From: an uncultured Prevotella sp.
Lineage (GTDB): Bacteria; Bacteroidota; Bacteroidia; Bacteroidales; Bacteroidaceae
Direction of reading: 5' to 3'
Length of the DNA stretch: 16,311 nt
Assembly: GCA_900550635.1 (NCBI GenBank)
Contig: URSZ01000051.1
Coordinates: forward strand, 1 to 16,311
This document shows positions 7,472 to 14,615 of the stretch, piece by piece. Both the position numbers and the translations under genes were made by a program. The notes under the pieces were generated by a model, which worked only from the letters and a program-made list of their open reading frames with translations, made no database searches and had not been told where the DNA came from. Within the stretch, counting starts at the first letter, position 1; each line of letters begins with the position of its first letter.

Positions 7472-7704
7472 CTCTTCTCGCAGCATGGTATAAAAGGCTA
7501 TGAATCAGTTTTCACTTGCAGGCATAAAAAAGCGTGTATTTTGCGGCCCAGTTTTCCTGTTCCCTGTTTGTCTGCCATAAAAAGCATTACCGACATTGCA
7601 AAATGCGGTATTTCACCCGGTTGTGCGAACTTTTAACGTGCCAAACCCACTGTTTAAGCCGAAACACGCGCATTAATCTATTACGTTATTCCGAATTTTA
7701 TAAT

Positions 7705-7712
7705 TATTTTTG
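7705..7712 (+). promoter_or_regulatory. Probable -7 box of metY
   Basis: TATTTTTG fits the Bacteroidota TAnnTTTG consensus. Transcription would begin near 7718-7719, a leader of about 41 nt before the ATG at 7760. A -33 element is not obvious. Confidence 0.5.
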
Positions 7713-7759
7713 GATTGGTTTCAAACTTACACACCCCGAACAAAAACATAAAAAACACA

Positions 7760-9040
7760 ATGGACAGGAAATTCAAAAAAGAGACGCTATGCGTACAGGC
7801 AGGATGGTCTCCAAAGAACGGCGAACCGAGAGTACTGCCAATTTACCAAAGCACAACATTCAAATACGAAACAAGCGAGCAAATGGCCCGTCTTTTCGAC
7901 CTTGAGGAGAACGGGTATTTCTACACACGCCTGCAAAACCCCACAAGCGACGCCGTAGCCGCAAAGATAGCAGCCCTGGAAGGCGGCGTTGGAGCCGTGC
8001 TGACCTCAAGCGGCCAGGCAGCTAACTTCTACGCAATGTTCAACATTTGCCAAGCCGGAGACCATTTTGTAAGCTCGTCGTGCATATACGGCGGAACATA
8101 CAACCTGTTCGGCGTAACGATGAAGAAACTCGGAATCGAAGTAACCTTTGTTGACCCCGACGCTTCGGAAGAAGAAATATCGGCAGCTTTCCGCCCCAAC
8201 ACAAAAGCATTATTCGGCGAGACAATATCGAACCCCACCCTCGAAGTGCTCGACATTGAAAAATTCGCACGCATTGCCCACTCGCACGGCGTGCCGCTCA
8301 TTGTAGACAACACCTTCCCCACACCCATAAACTGCCGCCCGTTCGAATGGGGCGCCGACATTGTAGTGCATTCTACCACTAAATACATGGACGGACATGC
8401 AACCAGCGTGGGAGGCTGTATCGTTGACAGCGGGAACTTCGACTGGGAGGCGCACGCCGACAAATACCCCGGCCTATGCAGCCCCGACGAATCGTATCAC
8501 GGACTGACATACACCAAAGCCTTCGGCAAAATGGCCTACATAACCAAAGCCGTGGCTCAGCTTATGCGCGATTTGGGAAGCGTACAGTCGCCGCAAAACG
8601 CCTTCCTCTTGAATTTAGGGCTTGAAACGCTACACCTGCGTATGCCCCAACACTGCAAAAACGCACAAGCCGTTGCAGAATACCTCGAAAAGAACGAGCA
8701 CGTGGCATGGGTGAACTACTGCGGCCTTAAAGGAAACAAATATTACGAACTGGCGCAAAAATACATGCCCAACGGCTCATGCGGCGTAATATCCTTTGGA
8801 CTGAAAGGCGGACGCGACGTATCCATAAAGTTTATGGACAACCTTAAACTGGCAGCAATAGTAACACATGTGGCCGACGCGCGCACGTGCGTGCTCCATC
8901 CGGCAAGCCATACACACCGCCAGCTTAGCGATGAGCAGTTGCTCGCGGCAGGAGTGCGCCCCGACCTGATACGTTTCTCGGTAGGCATAGAAAACGTAGA
9001 CGACATAATAGCCGACATAGAGCAGGCTTTGAACGCCTGA
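7760..9040 (+). CDS. metY: O-acetylhomoserine sulfhydrylase (PLP-dependent)
   Basis: MetY replaces the acetyl group of O-acetyl-L-homoserine with sulfide to give L-homocysteine, the sulfur-assimilation step of methionine synthesis in the cytosol. The ATG at 7760 gives 426 residues beginning MDRKFKKETLCVQAGW, the usual start and length; the frame extends upstream only by a TTG that overlaps the promoter. Landmarks of the Cys/Met-metabolism PLP family are Y55 and R57 (YFYTR), the phosphate-binding SSGQAA (83-88), N159 and D183 (VDNTFPTP), and the PLP lysine K208 in HSTTKYMDGH. The C-terminal HPASHTHRQLSDEQL (380-394) and the length above 420 favour MetY over cystathionine gamma-synthase or methionine gamma-lyase, which are about 390-400 residues. 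It stands alone between its own promoter and a terminator. Confidence 0.9.
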   Translation: MDRKFKKETLCVQAGWSPKNGEPRVLPIYQSTTFKYETSEQMARLFDLEENGYFYTRLQNPTSDAVAAKIAALEGGVGAVLTSSGQAANFYAMFNICQAGDHFVSSSCIYGGTYNLFGVTMKKLGIEVTFVDPDASEEEISAAFRPNTKALFGETISNPTLEVLDIEKFARIAHSHGVPLIVDNTFPTPINCRPFEWGADIVVHSTTKYMDGHATSVGGCIVDSGNFDWEAHADKYPGLCSPDESYHGLTYTKAFGKMAYITKAVAQLMRDLGSVQSPQNAFLLNLGLETLHLRMPQHCKNAQAVAEYLEKNEHVAWVNYCGLKGNKYYELAQKYMPNGSCGVISFGLKGGRDVSIKFMDNLKLAAIVTHVADARTCVLHPASHTHRQLSDEQLLAAGVRPDLIRFSVGIENVDDIIADIEQALNA

Positions 9041-9055
9041 AAACAGGTACATAAA

Positions 9056-9095
9056 AAAAAAGCATTCGGGAAATAAAACACCCGAATGCTTTTTT
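9056..9095. terminator. Bidirectional terminator between metY and the lyase gene
   Basis: AGCATTCGGG (9061-9070) pairs perfectly with CCCGAATGCT (9081-9090) around a 10-base AT-rich loop. Flanking A and T runs extend the stem and supply a T tract on both strands. It lies between the convergent stops at 9040 and 9122 and can serve both genes. Confidence 0.92.
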
Positions 9096-9121
9096 CAAAC
9101 AAACTATCTTATTAAAAATGT

Positions 9122-10567
9122 CTACAAGCTATCGCCAAAGTCCTCGCGGAACTTGTTCATGAGTTTCTGCTGCCAGTCGCCGATAGGTTTAAGGCGGCCA
9201 AAGAAGAAGCGCAGCACTTTTGGCTCCTCTACCCATTCCAAACCACCTATAAGCTCGCGGTTGTCGTAAAGCCATTTCACGCGGTCGGCGCAATATTTAA
9301 TCTGTGAAAGAGTAAACACGCGGCGCGGGCATGCAAGGCGCAACAGTTCAAGTTCGGCATACCGCTCTGTACCGTCCTCTTCCCGTTGCTCCGACAACGT
9401 GCCGCGCTCCATGCCGCGAATACCACCCGCAATATACACCGCTGCCGCCAATGCTGCCGCCGGATAAACGTTATGGGGCATGTCGGGCAGGAAAGCCGAA
9501 GCGTTTATATGCGCTCCCAACCCGCCGGCCGGCTTAACCATAGGCACGCCGTAATCGTCGAGTTCCTTGACAAGATATTCTATAAACAACGGCCCCTGAG
9601 ATATAATCTCCATGTCCAAAGACTCGTACAAGCCTTGGGCCATTGCCTCCATTGAACGAACTTCCATGCCACCGTAAGTTAGGAATCCCTCGTATAGAGG
9701 AATGAATTCCATCATTTCGCGGTATATATTCTCATGTTTCGTAATTATTGCGCCTCCGCGCGAGAAACCGAGCTTCCTTGCCGAGAAGTAAATGATGTCG
9801 GATATATCGGCCAGTTCATGCATGATGTCTTTCAAGGGAACATCTTTGTATTCCGGTTCACGCACTTTTATAAAATAGAGGTTGTCCTGCATAAGTGAAG
9901 CATCTATCACGGTGCGTATCCCGTTCTCGCGGCAAAGTGCGCACACCTCTTTGATGTTCTTCATACTTATCGGCTGCCCCCCTATGAGGTTCGTTCCGGT
10001 TTCTATGCGCAGGAAAGGAATACGGTCGCGTTTCTCGTCAATTAGCTTACGCAGCGCCGGAATGTCGAAATCGCCTTTAAACGGATTGTCGTTTTGCGGT
10101 TCAAGGCCGCTCGCCGTCACGAGCTCTACCACTTCACCGCCAAGACGGGTTATATGCGCCTTCGTTGTTGTGAAGTGAAAGTTCATCGGTATTATATATC
10201 CCGGTTTGACGTATGCTTCGGCAAGAATGTTCTCGCACGCACGTCCTTGGTGCGCCGGAAGGAAATATTTTGTTCCGAACACATCCTCGAGTGCACGCTT
10301 CAGCCGGTTGCATGTCTCGCTTCCTGCATAAGAGTCGTCTGCCCGCAACATGGCTGCCTGCTGGAGGTCGGACATCGCATTAACGCCCGAATCGGTCAAC
10401 ATATCCATAAACACGTCTTTGTTCTGAAGCAGGAACGTATTGTTGCCCGCTTCATTTATATATTCTACGCGCTTTTCTACGGGCGGAAGAAAAAGTTTCT
10501 GAACTATGCGCACTTTGTGCATTTCAAGAGGCACCTGGTGCTCTTTTTTGTAGAATTTTACTGCCAT
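9122..10567 (-). CDS. PLP-dependent beta-eliminating lyase, tyrosine phenol-lyase/tryptophanase family
   Basis: The family splits tyrosine (to phenol) or tryptophan (to indole) plus pyruvate and ammonia. The 481-residue product follows the fold throughout: NTFLLQNKDVFMDMLTDSG, AMSD, SYAGSE (71-83), LPAHQGR (103-109), HFTTTKAH (131-138), NLIGGQP (193-199), PLP-ring aspartate D222, PLP lysine K265, PRRVFT and EPKVLRFF. R388 in MERG matches R381 of tyrosine phenol-lyase, where tryptophanase has no arginine, so the former is the nearer match. Oddities: the cofactor-contacting arginine (R217 of TPL, R226 of TnaA) is L225; SKKD/SGKKD around the lysine is SARKL; and there is an N-terminal extension of roughly 10 residues plus a 20-residue C-terminal extension. 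The substrate may therefore differ. It is transcribed divergently from an AraC regulator that probably controls it. Confidence 0.85.
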   Translation of the reverse strand: MAVKFYKKEHQVPLEMHKVRIVQKLFLPPVEKRVEYINEAGNNTFLLQNKDVFMDMLTDSGVNAMSDLQQAAMLRADDSYAGSETCNRLKRALEDVFGTKYFLPAHQGRACENILAEAYVKPGYIIPMNFHFTTTKAHITRLGGEVVELVTASGLEPQNDNPFKGDFDIPALRKLIDEKRDRIPFLRIETGTNLIGGQPISMKNIKEVCALCRENGIRTVIDASLMQDNLYFIKVREPEYKDVPLKDIMHELADISDIIYFSARKLGFSRGGAIITKHENIYREMMEFIPLYEGFLTYGGMEVRSMEAMAQGLYESLDMEIISQGPLFIEYLVKELDDYGVPMVKPAGGLGAHINASAFLPDMPHNVYPAAALAAAVYIAGGIRGMERGTLSEQREEDGTERYAELELLRLACPRRVFTLSQIKYCADRVKWLYDNRELIGGLEWVEEPKVLRFFFGRLKPIGDWQQKLMNKFREDFGDSL

Positions 10568-10700
10568 TATGATTTTCTGGTTACTATTTATTATTGTTGT
10601 TCATATATCATTTTAATTTCATATTAGTCCTATTCTGAGCAAGACGGGGTAAAAGTAGGTAAAAAATGTATTGTTTGTGCGAACATATTTACCTGAATAT

Positions 10701-10755
10701 ATACCAAAAATACTTATTTGGCTGCATTCTATCCTTTTTAGCATACCAAAATTAC
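10701..10755. promoter_or_regulatory. Two 13-bp direct repeats, candidate AraC-type operator
   Basis: ATACCAAAAATAC (10701-10713) and ATACCAAAATTAC (10743-10755) agree at 12 of 13 positions in the same orientation, spaced 42 bp (close to four helical turns). AraC-family regulators typically bind direct repeats. The left copy covers the lyase -7 box and the right copy falls near the -33 position of the araC promoter. Function is inferred from position only. Confidence 0.45.
10705..10712 (-). promoter_or_regulatory. Possible -7 box of the lyase gene
   Basis: The minus strand reads TATTTTTG, fitting TAnnTTTG and identical to the metY box. It would start transcription near 10698, implying a leader of about 130 nt before the ATG at 10567. 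The region is AT-rich, so a chance match is possible. Confidence 0.35.
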
Positions 10756-10774
10756 TGATTACGTTTATTTAAAG

Positions 10775-10782
10775 TAACTTTG
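10775..10782 (+). promoter_or_regulatory. Probable -7 box of the AraC regulator gene
   Basis: TAACTTTG is a perfect TAnnTTTG match. Its last base is 5 bp before the ATG at 10788, so the start of transcription should fall at or within a base or two of the start codon, implying a leaderless message. Confidence 0.55.
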
Positions 10783-10787
10783 CAGGC

Positions 10788-11732
10788 ATGCAAACGGTAA
10801 AAATTAAAAACATTGAACAATTCGACGCATATTTCAGGCAAAAGACGCTTCACCCGTTGGTAAGCGTCGGCAACCTGGCTTACGCCGACTTGACACTTTT
10901 CGACCCCACCGATTTCGGAATGTTCTGCATAGTTCTTATGGACAACGATTTCGGAACACTAATAAAGGGCGGGCACAGTATCCACTACGGTCCGGGTACC
11001 ATTTTTTCGCTCCGTCCGGGGCAAACGGTGCAAATGCAACTTAACGGGCTTCGCCCGCAAGGGTGGATGCTTGCATTCCATCCCGAACTGCTTGAGAAGT
11101 CTGGACTGGGGCGCGATTTCTACATGTTTAATTATTTTGACCTCGATGTACCCGACGCCGTAGTATTGTCGGTAGACGAAAGGGATACGCTGCTGCATTG
11201 CTTTTCAAGCGTGAGAGCGGAACTGCATGCTCCGGTAGACCACTTGAAAAACCACATGATACGCTTAAACATAGGCTTGCTTCTATCATGCTGCAAACGT
11301 TTTTATGAGCGCCAGTACGCACAGCTGCGCGAACAGCGCAACATGTTGATGGTAGAACGTTTAGACACGCTGCTGGCCAATTACCTGTCGAGCGGGCTGG
11401 CGGCACAGCATGGGCAGCCTACTGTGGCATGGTGTGCAAAACAGTTCAACCTTTCGGCCAATTATTTCGGCGACGTTGTAAAACGCGACCTTCACGTAAC
11501 GGCTCGCGATTACATACAGGCCAAAATAATTAGCGCAGCAAAGCACATGCTTTGTCGCACGCCGGCAAGCATAACCGAAATAGCGCAGGAATTAGGATTT
11601 ACATACCCTAACCACTTTACGCGTCAGTTCCGCCGCAAGGTTGGAATTTCGCCTTCGGAATTCAGGCAACAGAACGCAAAGGCGTTGCTTGGACAAAACC
11701 TTTCAGATTCTGACGAAAAAAATCACAGATAG
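10788..11732 (+). CDS. AraC-family transcriptional regulator
   Basis: This 314-residue protein has the two-part layout of AraC regulators. The N-terminal ligand/dimerisation half (about 1-160) includes a cupin-like stretch (HSIHYGPGTIFSLRPGQ). The C-terminal DNA-binding half carries two helix-turn-helix motifs, roughly 213-232 (VAWCAKQFNLSANYFGDVV) and 262-281 (ITEIAQELGFTYPNHFTRQF), closed by FRRKVGISPSEFR. The start at 10788 is supported by the family-like N-terminus (EQFDAYF, TLHPLVSV) and the absence of other early methionines. It is divergent from the lyase gene across 220 bp and probably regulates that gene and itself. The effector is unknown; an aromatic amino acid would suit the neighbour. 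The stop at 11730-11732 lies 10 bp before a tri-palindromic element belonging to the opposite strand. Confidence 0.92.
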   Translation: MQTVKIKNIEQFDAYFRQKTLHPLVSVGNLAYADLTLFDPTDFGMFCIVLMDNDFGTLIKGGHSIHYGPGTIFSLRPGQTVQMQLNGLRPQGWMLAFHPELLEKSGLGRDFYMFNYFDLDVPDAVVLSVDERDTLLHCFSSVRAELHAPVDHLKNHMIRLNIGLLLSCCKRFYERQYAQLREQRNMLMVERLDTLLANYLSSGLAAQHGQPTVAWCAKQFNLSANYFGDVVKRDLHVTARDYIQAKIISAAKHMLCRTPASITEIAQELGFTYPNHFTRQFRRKVGISPSEFRQQNAKALLGQNLSDSDEKNHR

Positions 11733-11742
11733 GAGGTAAAAA

Positions 11743-11801
11743 AAATATGTCTGACCTATTTTAAAATATGTCAGACATATTTTGAAATATCTCAGAGAAA
11801 A
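11743..11801 (-). repeat. Tri-palindromic intergenic element, copy C (inverted)
   Basis: Reading on the plus strand, units start at 11743 (AAATATGTCTGACCTATTT), 11764 (AAATATGTCAGACATATTT) and 11785 (a half-preserved AAATATCTCAGAGAAAA), again 21 bp apart. The reverse complement lines up with copy A, including the AAATAGGTC variant in its last unit and the GAGATATTTCA variant in its first, so polarity is minus and the T-rich end lies next to the AraC stop. On the minus strand it begins about 80 bp after the leuB stop. The CTCGCAGC tail of copies A and B is absent; that space is the end of the AraC gene. Confidence 0.85.
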
Positions 11802-11884
11802 GAGTCGGAAAGTCCTAACCCTAATCTCCGGTTTTGCATGCCCGCCCGAAACAGGCTGGCATTTCTTAATCTATGTCTATCGGT

Positions 11885-12946
11885 TCAAGCCTTGTTTATA
11901 TAGTCTACAAGCCACTGGCCTACTTCGCGTGTTCCGTACTCGCCGCCACCTTCAACTTGGATTTCGGGTGTACGTACGTTTGCGTCCAACGAAGCGTCGA
12001 CAGCCTTGCGTATGGCCGTTCCCTCTTCCATAAGATCGAAATATTCGAACAGCATGGCAGCCGATAAAACCTGCGCAAGCGGATTTGCGATGTTCTTGCC
12101 CTTAGCCTGCGGCCAGCTACCGTGGATAGGTTCAAACACAGGCGTGCTCTCTCCTATAGAAGCCGACGGAAGCAATCCCATAGAGCCCGTAATGCAAGAG
12201 CCTTCGTCGGTAAGTATGTCGCCGAACGTGTTTTCAGTTACCATAACGTCAAAGAAAGTCGGTTCCTGAATCATGCGCATGGAGGCATTGTCGACATACA
12301 TAAAATCTGTAACCACATCTGTGTTTTGCTCCGCCATTTCCTGCGCAACTTTTCTCCACAAACGCGACGAAGCCAGCACATTGGCTTTATCAACCACGGT
12401 CAAATGCTTGTTGCGTCGACGGGCATAATCGTATGCCACTTTCAGTATACGTTCAACCTCCGGGCGCGTGTATTTGTTGGTATCGAAAGCCATGTCGTCG
12501 CCTTCGTGTTTCTCACCAAAATACATGCCGCCGGTAAGTTCACGGATACATACGAAATCGGCCCCACGCACAAGTTCGTCTTTTAACGGAGATTTATGCA
12601 ACAGGCACGGAAATGTCTGCACCGGACGTATGTTTGCAAACAATCCCAATTTTTTACGCATGGCGAGCAAGCCTTGTTCGGGGCGAACCTTTGCCTTCGG
12701 GTCGTTGTCGAATTTGGGGTCGCCTACAGCCGAGAACAATACTGCGTCTGCCGCCTTGCAAACGTTATATGTTTCTTCGGGGAACGGGTCGCCTACCGCA
12801 TCTATTGCGGCAGCTCCGCATATTGCCTCAGTAAACGTAATCTCGTGTCCGTAGCGTTTGCCTACTGCCTGCATTACGTCTACACCTACTTTTGATATTT
12901 CCGGTCCTATACCGTCGCCGGCAAGAACTGCGATGTTTAATTTCAT
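11885..12946 (-). CDS. leuB: 3-isopropylmalate dehydrogenase
   Basis: LeuB oxidises and decarboxylates (2R,3S)-3-isopropylmalate to 4-methyl-2-oxopentanoate with NAD, the third step of leucine synthesis; it can also act on beta-methylmalate from the citramalate route to isoleucine. The 353-residue length is normal. Seen in order: GDGIGPE (10-16), the substrate loop RPEQGLLAMRKKLGLFANIRP region with R97 and R107, R135, Y142 (GGMYFGE), K187 (VVDKANVL), metal-binding D219, D243 and D247 (YVDNASM, FGDILTDEGS), and EPIHGSWP. The leucine-type LLAMRKKLGLFANIRP loop separates it from isocitrate dehydrogenase. It is the last gene of the leu operon, 15 bp after the synthase gene, and is followed on its strand by the tri-palindromic element. 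Confidence 0.96.
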   Translation of the reverse strand: MKLNIAVLAGDGIGPEISKVGVDVMQAVGKRYGHEITFTEAICGAAAIDAVGDPFPEETYNVCKAADAVLFSAVGDPKFDNDPKAKVRPEQGLLAMRKKLGLFANIRPVQTFPCLLHKSPLKDELVRGADFVCIRELTGGMYFGEKHEGDDMAFDTNKYTRPEVERILKVAYDYARRRNKHLTVVDKANVLASSRLWRKVAQEMAEQNTDVVTDFMYVDNASMRMIQEPTFFDVMVTENTFGDILTDEGSCITGSMGLLPSASIGESTPVFEPIHGSWPQAKGKNIANPLAQVLSAAMLFEYFDLMEEGTAIRKAVDASLDANVRTPEIQVEGGGEYGTREVGQWLVDYINKA

Positions 12947-12961
12947 AATACCTTATATTGT

Positions 12962-14503
12962 TTATTTTACAGAATCATTTGTATTTTCAAGCACATTAAG
13001 CATTTTTATCGTTGCTTTTATGGCGGCCTCAGTCTGGTCGCCGTCAAAGCCGCGTGTGCGCACTTCCTTGCCGTTGATATTCCATGTTATTATAGTCTGC
13101 ACGAACGCGTCGGTACGCCCGCCCGGAGGTATCGTAACGCTGTAATTTACAAGCGTTGGCATTTCTCTCTTGAGTTTATCTACGTAAATCTGGCGGATAC
13201 AGCGGGCAAAAGCGTCGTTTTGTCCGTCACCCGTTGAATGAGCTTCATACTCCTGTCCGTTTATCTCGAGCCGCAACGAAGCAGAAGGTTTTAACCCATA
13301 GGCCGTAGACACGAAGTAACTTACCAGACGAACCTTGTCCTCGGGCATTTCGTGCTTCAGCACATCCGACACGATATACGGCAAGTCTTCCTGGGTTACT
13401 ATTTCTTTTTTGTCTCCAAGTTCTATTATCCGTTGCGTAACGCGCTTAGTCTGTTCCGGATTTAGTTCCAGACCTAAAGCCTCGAGGTTTTTAAGTATGT
13501 TAGCCTTACCGCTGCTCTTACCTAAAGCATATTCGCGCACCCTGCCAAATCGTTCAGGCAGCAATGCGTTGGAATAAAGTTGGTGCTTGTTGTCTCCGTC
13601 AGCGTGAACGCCAGCAACCTGTGTAAAGACGCTCTCACCTACTATTGGCGCATTGGCAGGAATAGATATTCCGGAGTAACTTTCAACAATGCGGCTTACA
13701 TACATAAGTTTGCTCTCGTCTATCGAGGTAATGGCGTTAAAGTGATCTTTAAGGATAGCCTGTACACTGGCAAGCGGGGCGTTGCCGGCACGCTCACCCA
13801 AGCCGTTCACTGCTGTATGGAATCCTCTGCAACCGGCCAACACTGCAGCCAAGACATTTGATATTGCAAGGTCGTAATCATTATGTGCATGAAACTCAAA
13901 GCATACATCAGGGAAACGACGTATCATCTTATGCACATATTCCAATACTTGAAGAGGATTCAGAATACCCAACGTATCGGGAAGCATTACCCTGTGCACG
14001 CCTGCCTTATTCAAGTGTTCAACCAGACGATAAACATAATCCGGTGAATTTTGCATTCCGTTAGACCAATCCTCCAGATAAGCGTTGACATCCATGCCCA
14101 AGCTATGCGCATATTCTACGCTGCAAGTAATATCAGCAAAATGCTGTTCGGGTGTTTTCCTCAATTGGTAAGTCAGGTGCTTTAAAGAACCTTTGGTAAG
14201 CAAATTGATTGTCCTGCAACCACACCCGTTTATCCAATCAACCGAAACGTGTCCGTCTACAAAGCCGAGAACTTCAACACGGTTTACCATATCCGCTACT
14301 TTAGCCCACCGGCAAATCAGCTCTACGGCACGGCGCTCTCCTTCAGACACACGTGCGGAGGCCACTTCTATACGGTCTACCCCAACCTCGCGCAAAAGTA
14401 TACGCGCAATATTGAGCTTCTCGTGAGGTGTAAAAGAAACACCACGCGTCTGCTCGCCGTCACGAAGCGTGGTGTCCATTATCTCTACTTTAACTTGTTT
14501 CAT
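12962..14503 (-). CDS. 2-isopropylmalate synthase / (R)-citramalate synthase family protein
   Basis: Enzymes of this family condense acetyl-CoA with a 2-oxo acid: 2-oxoisovalerate for leucine synthesis, or pyruvate for the citramalate route to isoleucine. The 513-residue protein has the catalytic TIM barrel (about 1-270), with the DTTLRDGEQT motif and R14/D15 and the metal-binding HAHND (205-209), then NGLGERAGNAPLA (233-245). Linker helices (GVHADGDNK, LGKSSGKANI) lead to the LeuA allosteric domain (about 390-505; PPGGRTDAF and DGDQTEAAIKA). The regulatory domain suggests feedback inhibition by leucine or isoleucine. Sequence alone does not settle which substrate is used; Bacteroidota often carry a second, classical leuA, and none is visible here. 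It lies between leuD (112 bp upstream) and leuB (15 bp downstream). Confidence 0.85.
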   Translation of the reverse strand: MKQVKVEIMDTTLRDGEQTRGVSFTPHEKLNIARILLREVGVDRIEVASARVSEGERRAVELICRWAKVADMVNRVEVLGFVDGHVSVDWINGCGCRTINLLTKGSLKHLTYQLRKTPEQHFADITCSVEYAHSLGMDVNAYLEDWSNGMQNSPDYVYRLVEHLNKAGVHRVMLPDTLGILNPLQVLEYVHKMIRRFPDVCFEFHAHNDYDLAISNVLAAVLAGCRGFHTAVNGLGERAGNAPLASVQAILKDHFNAITSIDESKLMYVSRIVESYSGISIPANAPIVGESVFTQVAGVHADGDNKHQLYSNALLPERFGRVREYALGKSSGKANILKNLEALGLELNPEQTKRVTQRIIELGDKKEIVTQEDLPYIVSDVLKHEMPEDKVRLVSYFVSTAYGLKPSASLRLEINGQEYEAHSTGDGQNDAFARCIRQIYVDKLKREMPTLVNYSVTIPPGGRTDAFVQTIITWNINGKEVRTRGFDGDQTEAAIKATIKMLNVLENTNDSVK

Positions 14504-14615
14504 ACTATGAAATTTCGCAAAAAAGCAAAAAGTACAAACTCGCTAAATTATCATGTTAATATCGGGAATAATCCCAATTAAAATAAGATGGGGCTATACT
14601 AAGTGTTCCTTTCAC

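Larger units (their letters stand above)
7288..7759 (+). other. 472-bp intergenic region before metY
   Basis: The region contains an imperfect hairpin (TCTGAAACGG at 7369-7378 with CCGGTTTTCAGA at 7389-7400, two-base bulge), the second tri-palindromic element (7408-7471), its degenerate tail (about 7472-7514), and the metY promoter box at 7705-7712. Between about 7515 and 7680 I see nothing recognisable. Short open frames here, including one starting inside the repeat, look non-coding. No S-box or other known riboswitch pattern was recognised ahead of metY. Confidence 0.6.

Noticed and set aside
7454..7636. 60-codon open frame beginning inside repeat copy B
   Set aside because: Starts within the palindrome array, has a Cys/Phe-rich non-protein-like composition and no recognisable homology; most likely chance.
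564..7674. ACGCGCATTA shared by the far flanks of repeat copies A and B (564-573 and 7665-7674) as the outer boundary of a longer element
   Set aside because: In copy A it overlaps the ispF stop codon and the distance from the array differs (152 against 194 bp), so a chance match is more likely.
7500..7760. SAM (S-box type) or other methionine riboswitch ahead of metY
   Set aside because: No conserved riboswitch core could be recognised, and the inferred leader is only about 41 nt.
8029..8463. 144-codon minus-strand open frame inside metY
   Set aside because: Lies fully antisense to conserved metY coding sequence; composition typical of a shadow frame.
11731..11764. AGGAGGT followed by ATGTCTGACCTATTTTAA, a 5-codon mini-ORF with a strong Shine-Dalgarno sequence inside copy C
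   Set aside because: The same ATG..TAA (MSDIF-like) arises in every palindromic unit by chance of its sequence, the other copies have no ribosome binding site, and Bacteroidota rarely rely on Shine-Dalgarno sequences.
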